A stretch of DNA of 64,000 bases from Kibdelosporangium aridum (GTDB taxonomy: Bacteria > Actinomycetota > Actinomycetes > Mycobacteriales > Pseudonocardiaceae): positions 122,507 through 186,506 of the forward strand of contig NZ_FWXV01000005.1 in the NCBI RefSeq assembly GCF_900176515.1, given 5' to 3'. The number at the start of each line of letters is the position of its first letter. Position 1 is the first letter of the stretch. The notes under the pieces are model-generated. The model saw only the letters and a program-made list of their open reading frames with translations. It was not told where the DNA came from and did no database searches. Both the position numbers and the translations under genes were made by a program. Shown here in pieces: positions 1 to 8,259 of this stretch.

Positions 1-1044
1 CACCGTCGCACCGAAGTTGGAGTACACGGCGCGGTTGCCCTGTCGGTCGCTCGCGGCCACTGTGATCACGCCCGCGCAGTTGGCCGGGGTGGCGGTGGAG
101 GCGTCGAGGTTGCTGTTACCCGCCGCCACCACGACAGCGGAACCACGGTTGCGGGCGCCGTTGATCGCGGCCTGGAGGGCTGCCGGGCATGCGCCCGAGC
201 CACCGAGGCTCAGGTTCAGCACACGTGCCGGGTTCGGGTTGGCGGGCACGCCAGCCACCGCGCCGCCAGACGCCCACGTGATGCCGTCGATGATGTCGGC
301 GAACGTGCCGCCACAACGACCAAGCACACGCACCGGAACGATCTGCGCGCCCGGGGCGACGCCGGAGACGCCAACGGCGTTGTTCCGGACGGCGGCCACG
401 GTTCCCGACACGTGGGTGCCGTGCCAGCTGCTGTTGCGGGCCGGAGTACCGACGCCACATTCGCCCGCTGCCTGCCAGTCGCCCTGGTCCTGGGCGTTGG
501 CGTCACGGCCGTTGCCGTCACGTGCGGCGGCAGCGTTGGTGATCATGTCGTAGCCGCCGATGTAGCGGGAGTTCAGTTCAGTGTGGTTGGTGCGGCCGGT
601 GTCGATGACCGCGACACGCACACCGGCTCCGGTCAGACCGGTGTCCCACGCGGTGTTCACCCGTGCGCCCGCAGTCGCTTCGAAGTAGTGCCACTGCTGC
701 GGATACATCGGGTCGTTGGGGGTGAGGTCGGCGTACATCCTTCCGTTGACCTCGGCGTACTCGACGTCGCCACGTGCCTTCAGCGAGGCCAGCAACGCGT
801 TGGTGGCTTTGGCATCGAGCGCCTTGTTCGGTGAAACCAGAACAGCGCCAACCGAAACCTCGCCGACGACCCGCAGGTTCGCCGCGGCTAAGGCGTCCGA
901 TCTGGCTGCGGCACCGTCACGGAACTTGACGATGATCTCGGTGTCCGACAGCGGGGCCGCGTTCGCCGGCGCCGTGAGTGTCAGCAGGGTCATTGCCGCG
1001 CCAAGGCCTGCGACAGCCAGGCGGCGGGTCAATCCACTCGTCAT
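1..1044 (-). CDS. Secreted S8 family serine peptidase (subtilase), 3' end cut by the window edge
   Basis: The first 348 codons of a subtilisin-like protease are present. The start is the ATG at 1044, preceded by a GGGAG ribosome site. Residues 1 to about 34 form a Sec signal peptide (MTSGLTRRL followed by an Ala/Leu-rich core ending ANA). An inhibitor_I9-type propeptide follows to about residue 115. The catalytic Asp lies in VAVIDTG and the catalytic His in SSWHGTHVSG. The oxyanion Asn region (VVVAAGNSN) is also visible. The catalytic Ser motif (GTSMAAPH) must lie beyond base 1. Such enzymes are exported and self-process to become extracellular proteases. The gene stands alone; its upstream region carries a 24-bp inverted repeat at 1112-1135. 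Confidence 0.93.
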   Translation of the reverse strand, partial: MTSGLTRRLAVAGLGAAMTLLTLTAPANAAPLSDTEIIVKFRDGAAARSDALAAANLRVVGEVSVGAVLVSPNKALDAKATNALLASLKARGDVEYAEVNGRMYADLTPNDPMYPQQWHYFEATAGARVNTAWDTGLTGAGVRVAVIDTGRTNHTELNSRYIGGYDMITNAAAARDGNGRDANAQDQGDWQAAGECGVGTPARNSSWHGTHVSGTVAAVRNNAVGVSGVAPGAQIVPVRVLGRCGGTFADIIDGITWASGGAVAGVPANPNPARVLNLSLGGSGACPAALQAAINGARNRGSAVVVAAGNSNLDASTATPANCAGVITVAASDRQGNRAVYSNFGATV

Positions 1045-1111
1045 GGTCTCCCATCCCTTGCCAGTGGAGACGTTTCGTTGTCGTCTCCCGGCAAAGAGGA
1101 CTGACCCGATC

Positions 1112-1135
1112 TTTGCCAGATACAAATCTGGCAAA
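1112..1135. promoter_or_regulatory. Perfect inverted repeat upstream of the subtilase gene
   Basis: Arms TTTGCCAGAT and ATCTGGCAAA are separated by ACAA. The element sits 68-91 bp before the protease start codon, in a non-coding stretch of 265 bp. Symmetry and position suggest a dimeric repressor or activator operator; an RNA hairpin is the alternative. The cognate regulator is unknown. Confidence 0.55.
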
Positions 1136-1309
1136 CGTAAACTTGGCCGCTGCTCACCGAAATGGCAGATCGAGTTGTGCCGTGGCATGGGCTGTTGTGG
1201 ACAGAACGGATCACGCGAGCGGCGGCCGGTTAGCTCGTCCGGACTAGTGCTGCCGTCCGGCGCCGGGTCGCCCGATCGGACCCTTGACGCGATCCGGTTG
1301 GCACGCCTG

Positions 1310-2458
1310 CTACTTGTCGATGTCGCCGACCACAAAGAACATCGAGCCGAGGATCGCGATCATGTCGGCCAGCAGCGCACCCCGCATCAGCTCCGGAATC
1401 GCCTGCACGTTGTTGAACGAGGCCGAGCGCAGCTTCATCCGCCACGGTGTTTTCTCACCACGGGACACCAGGTAATACCCGTTGACGCCCAACGGGTTCT
1501 CGGTCCACGCGTACGTATCTCCCGCGGGCGCCTTGAGGATCTTGGGTGTCCGCACGTTGATCGGGCCCGGCGGCAACTGCGACAGCCGGTCCGCGCACGC
1601 ATCGGCAAGGTCCAACGAGGTGTAGATCTGGTCGGCCAGACACTCGAACCGGGCAAGACAGTCGCCCTCGGTCCGGGTGACAACCGGAACGTCCAATTCG
1701 TCATACGCGAGATAAGGCTCGTCCCTGCGCAGATCGAAATCCAGTCCGCTGGCCCGCGCGATCGGCCCGGAAACGCCGTACGCGGCAGCGTCCTGCCGGG
1801 ACAGCACGCCGATTCCCTTTGTCCTGGCGTGGAAGATCTCGTTGTCCCGGATGAGCCGCTCGATCTCCCGCGCGCCACGGCGGACGTCGGCGATGGCCTG
1901 GCGCACCCGGTCGAGCCAACCGAGCGGCAGGTCCTCCTTCAGCCCGCCCACCCGGTTGAACATGTAGTGCATCCGTCCACCGGAGACCTCCTCCATCACC
2001 GCCTGGAGGGTCTCGCGCTCGCGGAACGCGTAGAAGATCGGTGTGATGGCACCGAGTTCGATCGGGTACGAACCAACGAACATCAAGTGGTTCAGTACCC
2101 GGTTGAGCTCGGCCAGCAGCATCCGCGCCCACACCGCGCGCACGGGCGGCTCGATACCGGTCATCCGTTCGACGGCCAGCACGACGCCGAGTTCGTTGGC
2201 GAACGCGGACAACCAGTCGTGCCGGTTGGCCAGCACGATGATCTGCCGGTAGTCACGAACCTCGAACAGCTTCTCGGCGCCGCGGTGCATGTATCCGATG
2301 ATCGGTTCGACCTCGGAGATCTGCTCACCGTCCAGGGTGAGCCGCAGCCGCAGGACACCGTGGGTCGCCGGGTGCTGTGGCCCGATGTTCAGCACCATGT
2401 CCTCGCCGCCGAGGTGCGTGGCGCCCGAGCCGATCGCGACAGTGCGTTCCGTGCTCAT
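1310..2458 (-). CDS. nuoD: NuoD-like 49-kDa subunit of NADH-quinone oxidoreductase (orphan copy)
   Basis: A 382-residue NuoD homologue of normal family length. The N-terminal quinone-site signature NIGPQHPATHG (residues 24-34) and the loop GYMHRGAEKLFE (55-66) are intact, as are the conserved ANRHDW and NHL segments. NuoD lines the quinone cavity of complex I near cluster N2. The ATG at 2458 overlaps the stop of the upstream methyltransferase (ATGA), so the two are translationally coupled. No other nuo subunit is present nearby, so this is either a second, detached nuoD or a dispersed complex I gene. The family call is sure; membership in a working complex I is inference. Confidence 0.9.
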   Translation of the reverse strand: MSTERTVAIGSGATHLGGEDMVLNIGPQHPATHGVLRLRLTLDGEQISEVEPIIGYMHRGAEKLFEVRDYRQIIVLANRHDWLSAFANELGVVLAVERMTGIEPPVRAVWARMLLAELNRVLNHLMFVGSYPIELGAITPIFYAFRERETLQAVMEEVSGGRMHYMFNRVGGLKEDLPLGWLDRVRQAIADVRRGAREIERLIRDNEIFHARTKGIGVLSRQDAAAYGVSGPIARASGLDFDLRRDEPYLAYDELDVPVVTRTEGDCLARFECLADQIYTSLDLADACADRLSQLPPGPINVRTPKILKAPAGDTYAWTENPLGVNGYYLVSRGEKTPWRMKLRSASFNNVQAIPELMRGALLADMIAILGSMFFVVGDIDK

Positions 2459-3369
2459 AGCCCGATCTTCGCACTCAACGGGTACACAAGCCATCCAAAC
2501 GAACCGAGTCCGTCGCGGCCGATCAACTCGGCTTCCTCGCCCGCCTGCTGCAGTTCACGCAGATACCGCGGCGGATCGGTCCTGGCGAGCTCGATGGGAG
2601 GCCGTTTGCCCAGAATTCCCAAGGCCCGCAACGCATCTCGCTGCGTGGTCAGCACCGTCTCCGGCACCGCGGCGGCACACGAATCGAGCGCCACGTGCGC
2701 GGTGATGTCACACGAACCGTCCGGCACAGGGACCACCTGACGGCCACCTCGATAGCCGGTCAGGGAGCCGTGGAACGGCCGGCTGTCGAGGGTGTGCCCG
2801 TAGTCCGCGGCCACCACCACGCCTCGGCGGACACGTTTGACCAGGTCGGCCCATGCTTCGTCGCGAGGACGGCCGATTTCGGCGCGCTGACCGACCTCGG
2901 TGAGCGGCCACCAGCGCTCCATCCAGGCCAGATCGGCCTCCGCAGGCCGGTCCCCGAGGCGTTCGGTGCCATCGCGGGTCACCTCGACCAGGCGCGGCCC
3001 GTCCGGCGCCAGTTCGACCAGGTCGACCGGGATGTTGTCGAGCCACTCGTTGGCGATCACCAAGCCGGTGATCTCCGCGGGGATCTCGGCCACCCAATCG
3101 ATCCGGCCGGGGAGTTCCGCAGGTCGAGGCGCCTTTTCCACGGCGATCAGCCGGGCGTCGGTGTCCAGGTGGGCGAGCAGGCTGCCGTCACCGGCGCCGA
3201 CGTCGACGACCTCGGGCGCGTCGGGCATCAGGCTCAGCAAAGCCGCCGCGAACCTCGGTGACGCGTGCACCGAAGTGCGGAAGTGGCGTGCGGGTTGTCC
3301 TGCGTGCCGGTAGAAACCGTCCTTGGCGTACAGCGCCAGTTCAGTCGCTGTACGCCAGGACATCCACAT
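2455..3369 (-). CDS. SAM-dependent methyltransferase of the MidA/NDUFAF7 family
   Basis: A 304-residue class I methyltransferase. The SAM-binding motif VVDVGAGDGSLL lies around residues 54-65 and the post-I acidic residue in LIAVEKAP. The family signature IANEWLDNIPVDLVE and the YRGGRQV and GSCDITAHV segments match the MidA/NDUFAF7 (DUF185) family. Human NDUFAF7 dimethylates an arginine in NDUFS2, the NuoD homologue; here the gene overlaps nuoD by four bases. I infer a protein-arginine methyltransferase acting on the adjacent NuoD. The start at 3369 has TGAGGGG upstream; a second ATG two codons later is possible. Confidence 0.85.
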   Translation of the reverse strand: MWMSWRTATELALYAKDGFYRHAGQPARHFRTSVHASPRFAAALLSLMPDAPEVVDVGAGDGSLLAHLDTDARLIAVEKAPRPAELPGRIDWVAEIPAEITGLVIANEWLDNIPVDLVELAPDGPRLVEVTRDGTERLGDRPAEADLAWMERWWPLTEVGQRAEIGRPRDEAWADLVKRVRRGVVVAADYGHTLDSRPFHGSLTGYRGGRQVVPVPDGSCDITAHVALDSCAAAVPETVLTTQRDALRALGILGKRPPIELARTDPPRYLRELQQAGEEAELIGRDGLGSFGWLVYPLSAKIGL

Positions 3370-3394
3370 GGCCCCTCAGCCTAGGCCCGTGCGG

Positions 3395-4799
3395 TCAGAG
3401 CCGCCGCTCGATCGGCAACCGAGACCGGGTGAACAGGCCCGCGCCGAGCATCGCGATCACCGGTACCGCCAGCACAGCGATGATGACGTTCACCCACGGC
3501 ACCACGATCGGATAAGGCTCGGGCGTTGGCCACGTACTGGCCAAGCCCTGGTTGTACGCACTGAGCACGGCGACCGCGGCACCGACGCCCAGGATGGCGC
3601 CCAGAACGGACCCCAGCCCCGCGATCAGGCCGGACTGGCTCAACGCTAGTTTCCGCCGTACCCCAGGCGAGGCGCCCACTGCGGCGAGCGTGTTGACGTC
3701 GGTGCGCCTGTCTGTTGCCGCGAGACCGGTCGCGATCGCCGATGCGCCAATGGTGATCACACCGGCGGCGATGGCGAGCAGGGTCATGGTCGTATTGGGG
3801 GCCGAATTCTTCTGGACGTAAGGCTGGATCGTCTGCCCCAACGCGGCACGCAACCGGTCGGCTTCCTCATCCGTCGGCATCCGAGTTGTCGTGGCCAGCA
3901 CACCCAGCTGTTTGGTCTGCAGACCCAACGAGGTCGCCGTTTGCTGGGTCATCAGAACGAAGGGCACCCGTCCCGGGTTGGGTGTGGTGAACGCGGCCGC
4001 CGCGACCTCCTTCTCATGGCTGTCCGGACCGGCGAAGCCGAGCCTGATCCGGCCGTCGGCGACCAAAGTGGGGTCGTCGGCGACGACTTTCCCAGCGCGT
4101 AGCGCGGCACTGGCCGCGGGCACGTCACCGGCTGGAATGCCCCAGACCGCTTGGACGGCGTCTGGCTGGACCACGTAGACCTGGTTGCCGCCAGAACGCA
4201 GGCCGAAGTAGGTCGCATGTCGTCGCGTATTGACGCAACGCGGATCGGCAAGGGCGGCTCGCTGTTCGTGCTCGGGCACGATGCTGCTGTTCTGTCCGTA
4301 TGGACACACCTGCTCCGGAGTCTGTTTCGGGTATACGAAGCAGGCGGGACCACAGGTGGGCTCGTCGACTTCATACTCCTTGTTGACCGGCAACATGGAC
4401 TGCATCGTGGCCACTGCCGTTTCGTCCACAACGCCGTCAGACCCGATGGGCGACAGGAACACATCGCCAGGCGCCATCGATGACAGCGTCTGCTCGTACG
4501 CTTTCTCAGATCCGGTGATCACGCCGATGGCCAAAGTACCGATGACCGCTGCCATCACCGCCGAGATCGCCGGAGCGGCAGACGTGCGGTTACGGGCCGT
4601 GTCCCGCAGGACGATCCGTGCCGTGACCGGCAGCCACCGACTGGCCGTGGCCACCACACCGACCACTGCGGGCGTGCAGATGATCATTCCGGCCGTGGCC
4701 ACGACGAGTCCAAAGAGGATGAGCGCAACCTCCGCTGTGGTTGGCTTTGTGGCATGAGCGCGACACTGTGTTGGATGATTCGCTCGCAAGCTCGCTCAT
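3395..4799 (-). pseudogene. FtsX-type ABC permease, N-terminal half missing
   Basis: From about base 4740 down to 3395 this frame encodes the second half of a large FtsX/MacB-type permease. It has a mid-protein helix (ALILFGLVVATAGMIICTP), the ARIVLRDTARNRTSAAPAISAVMAAV loop-helix, a roughly 200-residue extracytoplasmic domain, and three C-terminal helices ending FTRSRLPIERRL. Full-length relatives have about twice this length. The ATG at 4799, coupled by ATGA to the ATPase stop, opens a different frame that reads MSELASESSNT and stops after about 70 codons. No good start exists in the permease frame, where only a TTG at 4789 opens it. I infer a deletion at the repeat copy at 4775-4800, leaving a non-functional permease or a short C-terminal fragment. 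Confidence 0.72.
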
Positions 4800-4800
4800 G
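4775..4800 (-). repeat. 26-bp dispersed repeat, copy 1 (encodes MSELASES at a gene start)
   Basis: These 26 bases are identical to 59154-59179. Read on the minus strand they begin CATGAGCGAGCTTGCGAGCG and contain the direct repeat GCGAGC-TT-GCGAGC. In both copies the ATG overlaps or adjoins the stop of an upstream gene. Here the copy marks the point where the ABC permease reading frame is broken. Confidence 0.8.
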
Positions 4801-5503
4801 CCAGCAGCCCTTCCGGAGCACTCAACGGTCCGGCCGTATCGACCACGACACCGTCGCGCAGGAAGACCACCCGGTCGGCCCACGCCGCATGCCGCGCGTC
4901 GTGGGTCACCACGATCCCGGCGGCTCCCGCATCCACTTTGGACCTCAGCAGCTTGAGCACGGTCTCACCGGTCTGTGAGTCCAACGCGCCGGTCGGCTCG
5001 TCGGCCAGGACAAGGCGTCGGTCGCCGATCAGCGCGCGGGCAATGGCGACACGCTGCTGCTGACCGCCGGAAAGCTCGTCAGGGAACCGGTTCGCGTGGT
5101 CAGCGAGTTCTACTTCGGACAGTGCGGCGATCGCGAGCTTGCGTGCGTGCCGTGCGCCGGTGCCGTCGAGTTCCAGGGGGAGCGCCACGTTCTCAGCCGC
5201 GGTCAGGCCTGCCACCAGGTTCAGATCCTGGAACACGTAACCGACTCGGCGACGGCGGACCGCGGCGAGTTCCCGTTTGCTGCAATCACCCAGTACGACA
5301 CCGGCGACTGCGACCTCGCCACTGGTCGGGCTGTCCAACCCGCCGGCCAGGTTCAGCAGCGTGGACTTGCCGGATCCGGACGGACCCATCACCGCGACGA
5401 GTTCCGCCGCTTTGACTGTCAGCGTCACGCCCCGCAACGCGTGCACAGCGGTGTCACCGTGGCCGTGAGTGCGGTGTACGTCCCGCAGTTCGAGGATGGT
5501 CAC
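4796..5503 (-). CDS. ABC transporter ATP-binding protein (LolD/MacB type)
   Basis: A 235-residue ATPase with Walker A GPSGSGKST, Q-loop YVFQDLNLV, signature ELSGGQQQRVAIARAL, Walker B LVLADEPTGALD and switch His in VVTHD. It would power an FtsX-type permease involved in lipid, lipoprotein or peptide handling at the membrane. The GTG at 5503 overlaps the padR stop (GTGA) and is the start consistent with the family N-terminus (VTILELRDV). The partner permease downstream is truncated, so the transporter may be inactive. Confidence 0.92.
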   Translation of the reverse strand: MTILELRDVHRTHGHGDTAVHALRGVTLTVKAAELVAVMGPSGSGKSTLLNLAGGLDSPTSGEVAVAGVVLGDCSKRELAAVRRRRVGYVFQDLNLVAGLTAAENVALPLELDGTGARHARKLAIAALSEVELADHANRFPDELSGGQQQRVAIARALIGDRRLVLADEPTGALDSQTGETVLKLLRSKVDAGAAGIVVTHDARHAAWADRVVFLRDGVVVDTAGPLSAPEGLLA

Positions 5504-6048
5504 CGCGCCGTCTCTTCCTGTTCGGCGTGGGCAGGCAGTGGTTTCGGCGTGTGACTGGCCAGCATCGCCTCGCAATGGTCGAGCCAGCGGATCTCCGCCT
5601 CGGACTGGAAGATCATCGACTCGAGCACGAGCCGCCATGCCAAATCGGCGTCCGACAAGGACTTCAGCCGTGTGTACTCCTGCAAGGCCCGCATGGTGGC
5701 AGTTCGCTGCGCCTGTGTGACGGCCTCGGCGTCAACGCCCGGCGTGGTGACAGCAAGCGCTAGCTTGATCGCCAGCTCGTCGCGCGGCCGGTCCGACCGG
5801 CTGATCGGGGTGGCGAACCAGGTCTTGAGGTCCGTACGCCCGGCATCGGTGATCTCGTACGGGCGCTGCCCGCTCTCGTTCTCGTCCAACGCGCGAACAA
5901 GCTCGTCGCGCTCGAGCCGGGAGAGCGTGGTGTAGACCTGCCCGATGTTCAGCGCGCCACCTGTGGACTCCTCGAACGCGGCGCGGAGTTGATACCCGTA
6001 CATCGGGCCGCGCTCCAGCAATGCGAGCAGGCCGTATTTGACTGACAT
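5500..6048 (-). CDS. PadR family transcriptional regulator
   Basis: A 182-residue PadR protein. The winged helix-turn-helix lies in residues 1-80 (KYGLLALLERGPMYGYQL; GQVYTTLSRLERDELV; YEITDAG) and is followed by the C-terminal dimerisation helices of the Vir_act_alpha_C type. It is the first gene of the operon with the ABC ATPase, a frequent arrangement in which PadR represses its own drug or peptide exporter. The 24-bp near-palindrome two bases upstream of its start is the obvious operator. Confidence 0.93.
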   Translation of the reverse strand: MSVKYGLLALLERGPMYGYQLRAAFEESTGGALNIGQVYTTLSRLERDELVRALDENESGQRPYEITDAGRTDLKTWFATPISRSDRPRDELAIKLALAVTTPGVDAEAVTQAQRTATMRALQEYTRLKSLSDADLAWRLVLESMIFQSEAEIRWLDHCEAMLASHTPKPLPAHAEQEETAR

Positions 6049-6050
6049 AG

Positions 6051-6074
6051 ATACCGAGTATGCATACTCAGTAT
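6051..6074. promoter_or_regulatory. Probable PadR autoregulatory operator
   Basis: The 14-bp perfect palindrome GAGTATGCATACTC (6056-6069) is flanked by ATAC and GTAT, giving a 24-bp dyad with a single mismatched pair. PadR proteins typically bind ATAC/GTAT-type dyads. It lies directly upstream of padR and overlaps the stop codon of the M20 peptidase gene, so binding would block padR expression. Confidence 0.7.
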
Positions 6075-7150
6075 GTACGCGACAAGAGGAACTCGCGAAG
6101 TGCCTGGTAGTAGGGCCCGATGGTGGTGACGTCGACGTACTCCTGCGGACCGTGCAGGCCGTCGCCGCCGATCCCGAAGATCACCGCGTCGATGCCGTGC
6201 TGGTAGTAGAACCGGCCGTCGGCGGCGCCGTGTTTGACCAGGAAGTCCCCGTCGAAGCCCTGGTTGCGCGCGGCTTGCTGGAGTTCGAGGACTTCGGCCC
6301 GTGCCCGGTCGGCCTTGTGCGGCGGATCGGCGAAGACGACGGACGCGGTCACCCCAGGCACGCAGAAGCTCTGCAGGTACTCGGTGATCTCCTCGTCGGT
6401 CCGGCCGTTGATGGCGGTGTCCTCGGGCGGGAACCGGATGTCCAGCCGTGCCTCCGCGTCGGCCGGAACTTGATTGCGCGCGATGTTGCCGGTCTCGATC
6501 CGTGCGACATTGACAGTGGTCTGCCAGGCCTCCGCCGCGGGCACGGGGTACCTCGTGAGCAGGTTGTCGATACTGCGGGTGAGCTTGAGCAGGGCGTTGT
6601 CGCCGTTCCACGGGTACGCGCTGTGCCCGGTCTGGCCGATGGCACGCAGGTTCGCGCCAAGAATGCCTTTGGACTCGGTGACCAGACGCAGCCCGCTCTG
6701 TTCACCGATGATCACGAAATCACCGGCAACCCCCTGGTCGAGCTGATACTTGGTGCCGTCCCGCCCACCAATCTCCTCGTCGGTGACCAGCTGCAGCGCG
6801 ATCGGCAATTCGGCCCCGAGCTCGCGGAACACCAAGGCCTCGGTGAGAGCGGCGACCTTCATGTCGTGCGCGCCCCTCGCGTACAGCCGATTTCCCTCCA
6901 GCCTCGGCACGAACTGGTCCGCGCGACCAGGGACCACATCGAGGTGACCGTTGAGGATCACCGGAAACCGTCGCCGCTCGGCACCCGCGTACAGCAGGGC
7001 GCTCGGTTTGCCGTTGGACTCGAACCGTTCCACGGTGAAGCCCGGTCCCACGAAGTCGAGCACGAACTCCAACGCCCGGTGCAACTCTTCGGGCCGGTCC
7101 GCGGTCGACGGAATCGCAAGCAACCGCATGGCGGGCACGAGAAGATCCAT
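6068..7150 (-). CDS. M20 family metallopeptidase (ArgE/DapE-like)
   Basis: A dinuclear zinc amidohydrolase of about 360 residues. Metal ligands and catalytic residues are visible: NGHLDVVP (His-X-Asp), the bridging Asp in ARGAHDMK, TDEEIGG (catalytic Glu and ligand Glu) and the final His in GDGLHGPQEYV. The dimerisation (lid) domain starts near GQTGHSAYP. The family removes acyl or aminoacyl groups from amino acids or small peptides in the cytoplasm. Substrate cannot be told from sequence. The ATG at 7150 is preferred over a TTG one codon earlier. It is divergent from the methyltransferase at 7176. Confidence 0.88.
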   Translation of the reverse strand: MDLLVPAMRLLAIPSTADRPEELHRALEFVLDFVGPGFTVERFESNGKPSALLYAGAERRRFPVILNGHLDVVPGRADQFVPRLEGNRLYARGAHDMKVAALTEALVFRELGAELPIALQLVTDEEIGGRDGTKYQLDQGVAGDFVIIGEQSGLRLVTESKGILGANLRAIGQTGHSAYPWNGDNALLKLTRSIDNLLTRYPVPAAEAWQTTVNVARIETGNIARNQVPADAEARLDIRFPPEDTAINGRTDEEITEYLQSFCVPGVTASVVFADPPHKADRARAEVLELQQAARNQGFDGDFLVKHGAADGRFYYQHGIDAVIFGIGGDGLHGPQEYVDVTTIGPYYQALREFLLSRTY

Positions 7151-7175
7151 CAACCCAGGCTAGTGTCGAGTCGCC

Positions 7176-7952
7176 ATGGACACGAACGGCGCGAGCATTA
7201 CGCGTGTACACAACGCCATGCTCGGCGGCAGCGAGAACTTCGCGGCCGACCGTGCAGTTCGCGACCGCTTGCTCGCGATCGACCCAGCCTTCCCCGACGC
7301 CGCCCGCGACGCGAGGGCGTTTCTCCGTCGAGCCGTTCGGTACGTGACGTGGCAGGCGGGCATCACACAACTGCTGGACTGCGGGCTGCGCCTCCCGATC
7401 ACCGACAACAGTCACGCCGTGGCACCACCGGAGACCTCTGTTGTCTACGCGTCCGTGGATCCTGTGGTGCTGGGCCGTGCTCGGGAAGGCCTGGCGAGCA
7501 ACGCACACGTGGCCGACGTCAACATGAGCCACGCGGAACGAGTGCTGACTGACCCGGTTGTCGGCAGGTACCTGGACTTCAGCAAGCCGATGGGCCTGTT
7601 GCACGTATTGACTCTGCACCACGTGCCGGACCACGACGACCCTTGGCTGACGATGCGCCGGTACGTCGACGCCCTCGCCCCGGGGTCTTACGTCGTCCTT
7701 GCCCACATGCTGGATCCCGGCCCCGGGCACGAACTGGCAAGCACGATCGCCCGTGTGGGTGTGGCCTACCGCGACGGAATAGGCACCGGCTGGCCCCGCA
7801 GCGCGGAACGAATCCTCGACCTCATGCCCGGCCTGGTCTTGCTGGGGCCCGGCCTCGTCCCGGTTGGCGACTGGCGCCCGGACTCCCCGCGCGTTGGCCA
7901 GCCAGGTCCGATGCAACGCCTGTTCGTGGGCGCTGTCGCGCGCAAGCCGTAG
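7176..7952 (+). CDS. SAM-dependent methyltransferase, DUF574 (Methyltransf_19) family
   Basis: A 258-residue protein of an actinomycete-specific methyltransferase family. It shows the diagnostic N-terminus (ITRVHNAMLGGSENFAADRAVRDRLL) and the LDCGLRLP motif in the SAM site, where related proteins have the more usual D-G-G/S-G-L-P. The later VLHHVPD-like segment (LTLHHVPDHDDPW) is also present. The function of the family is not established. Single gene, divergent from the M20 peptidase. Confidence 0.85.
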   Translation: MDTNGASITRVHNAMLGGSENFAADRAVRDRLLAIDPAFPDAARDARAFLRRAVRYVTWQAGITQLLDCGLRLPITDNSHAVAPPETSVVYASVDPVVLGRAREGLASNAHVADVNMSHAERVLTDPVVGRYLDFSKPMGLLHVLTLHHVPDHDDPWLTMRRYVDALAPGSYVVLAHMLDPGPGHELASTIARVGVAYRDGIGTGWPRSAERILDLMPGLVLLGPGLVPVGDWRPDSPRVGQPGPMQRLFVGAVARKP

Positions 7953-8005
7953 CTTCAACAACTTGCCTGACTGACTCACCCTGGTCGCAGGTCTAGTCTG
8001 GGCGC

Positions 8006-8173
8006 ATGACTACGAAGACGAAGCTGGCGTGCAGCTTTTGCGGGCAGTCGCAGGACAAGGTGGCCCAGCTGGTCGCCGGGCCGGGCGTCTACATCTGCAG
8101 TGGCTGCGTCGAGTTGGCCAGTCAGGTGATCGCTGAGGCCAAACGGCAGGACGAGGCGGGCGAAGAAGGCTGA
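8006..8173 (+). CDS. 55-residue ClpX-type C4 zinc-finger protein
   Basis: A small gene reading MTTKTKLACSFCGQSQDKVA and ending KRQDEAGEEG. Cys9, Cys12, Cys31 and Cys34 form the CxxC-x18-CxxC pattern of the ClpX zinc-binding domain, including the ClpX-like VYICSGCVELASQVI stretch. No AAA+ domain follows; the stop at 8171-8173 is real and the next gene begins in another family. A stand-alone ClpX ZBD could dimerise with ClpX or compete for adaptors and substrates. Function is inference. Confidence 0.78.
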   Translation: MTTKTKLACSFCGQSQDKVAQLVAGPGVYICSGCVELASQVIAEAKRQDEAGEEG

Positions 8174-8259
8174 CTTTCGGCTCCTGCTGGTGCGTTGCTG
8201 GCCCGGTTATGCTGCGTGAACCGCCGCCACCGGACTGCCGCAACACCACAGGAGGTTCG

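Noticed and set aside
716..2740. Very long open frame on the plus strand across 0.7-2.7 kb
   Set aside because: It is the antisense shadow of the subtilase and nuoD genes, with no family similarity, as expected in high-GC DNA.
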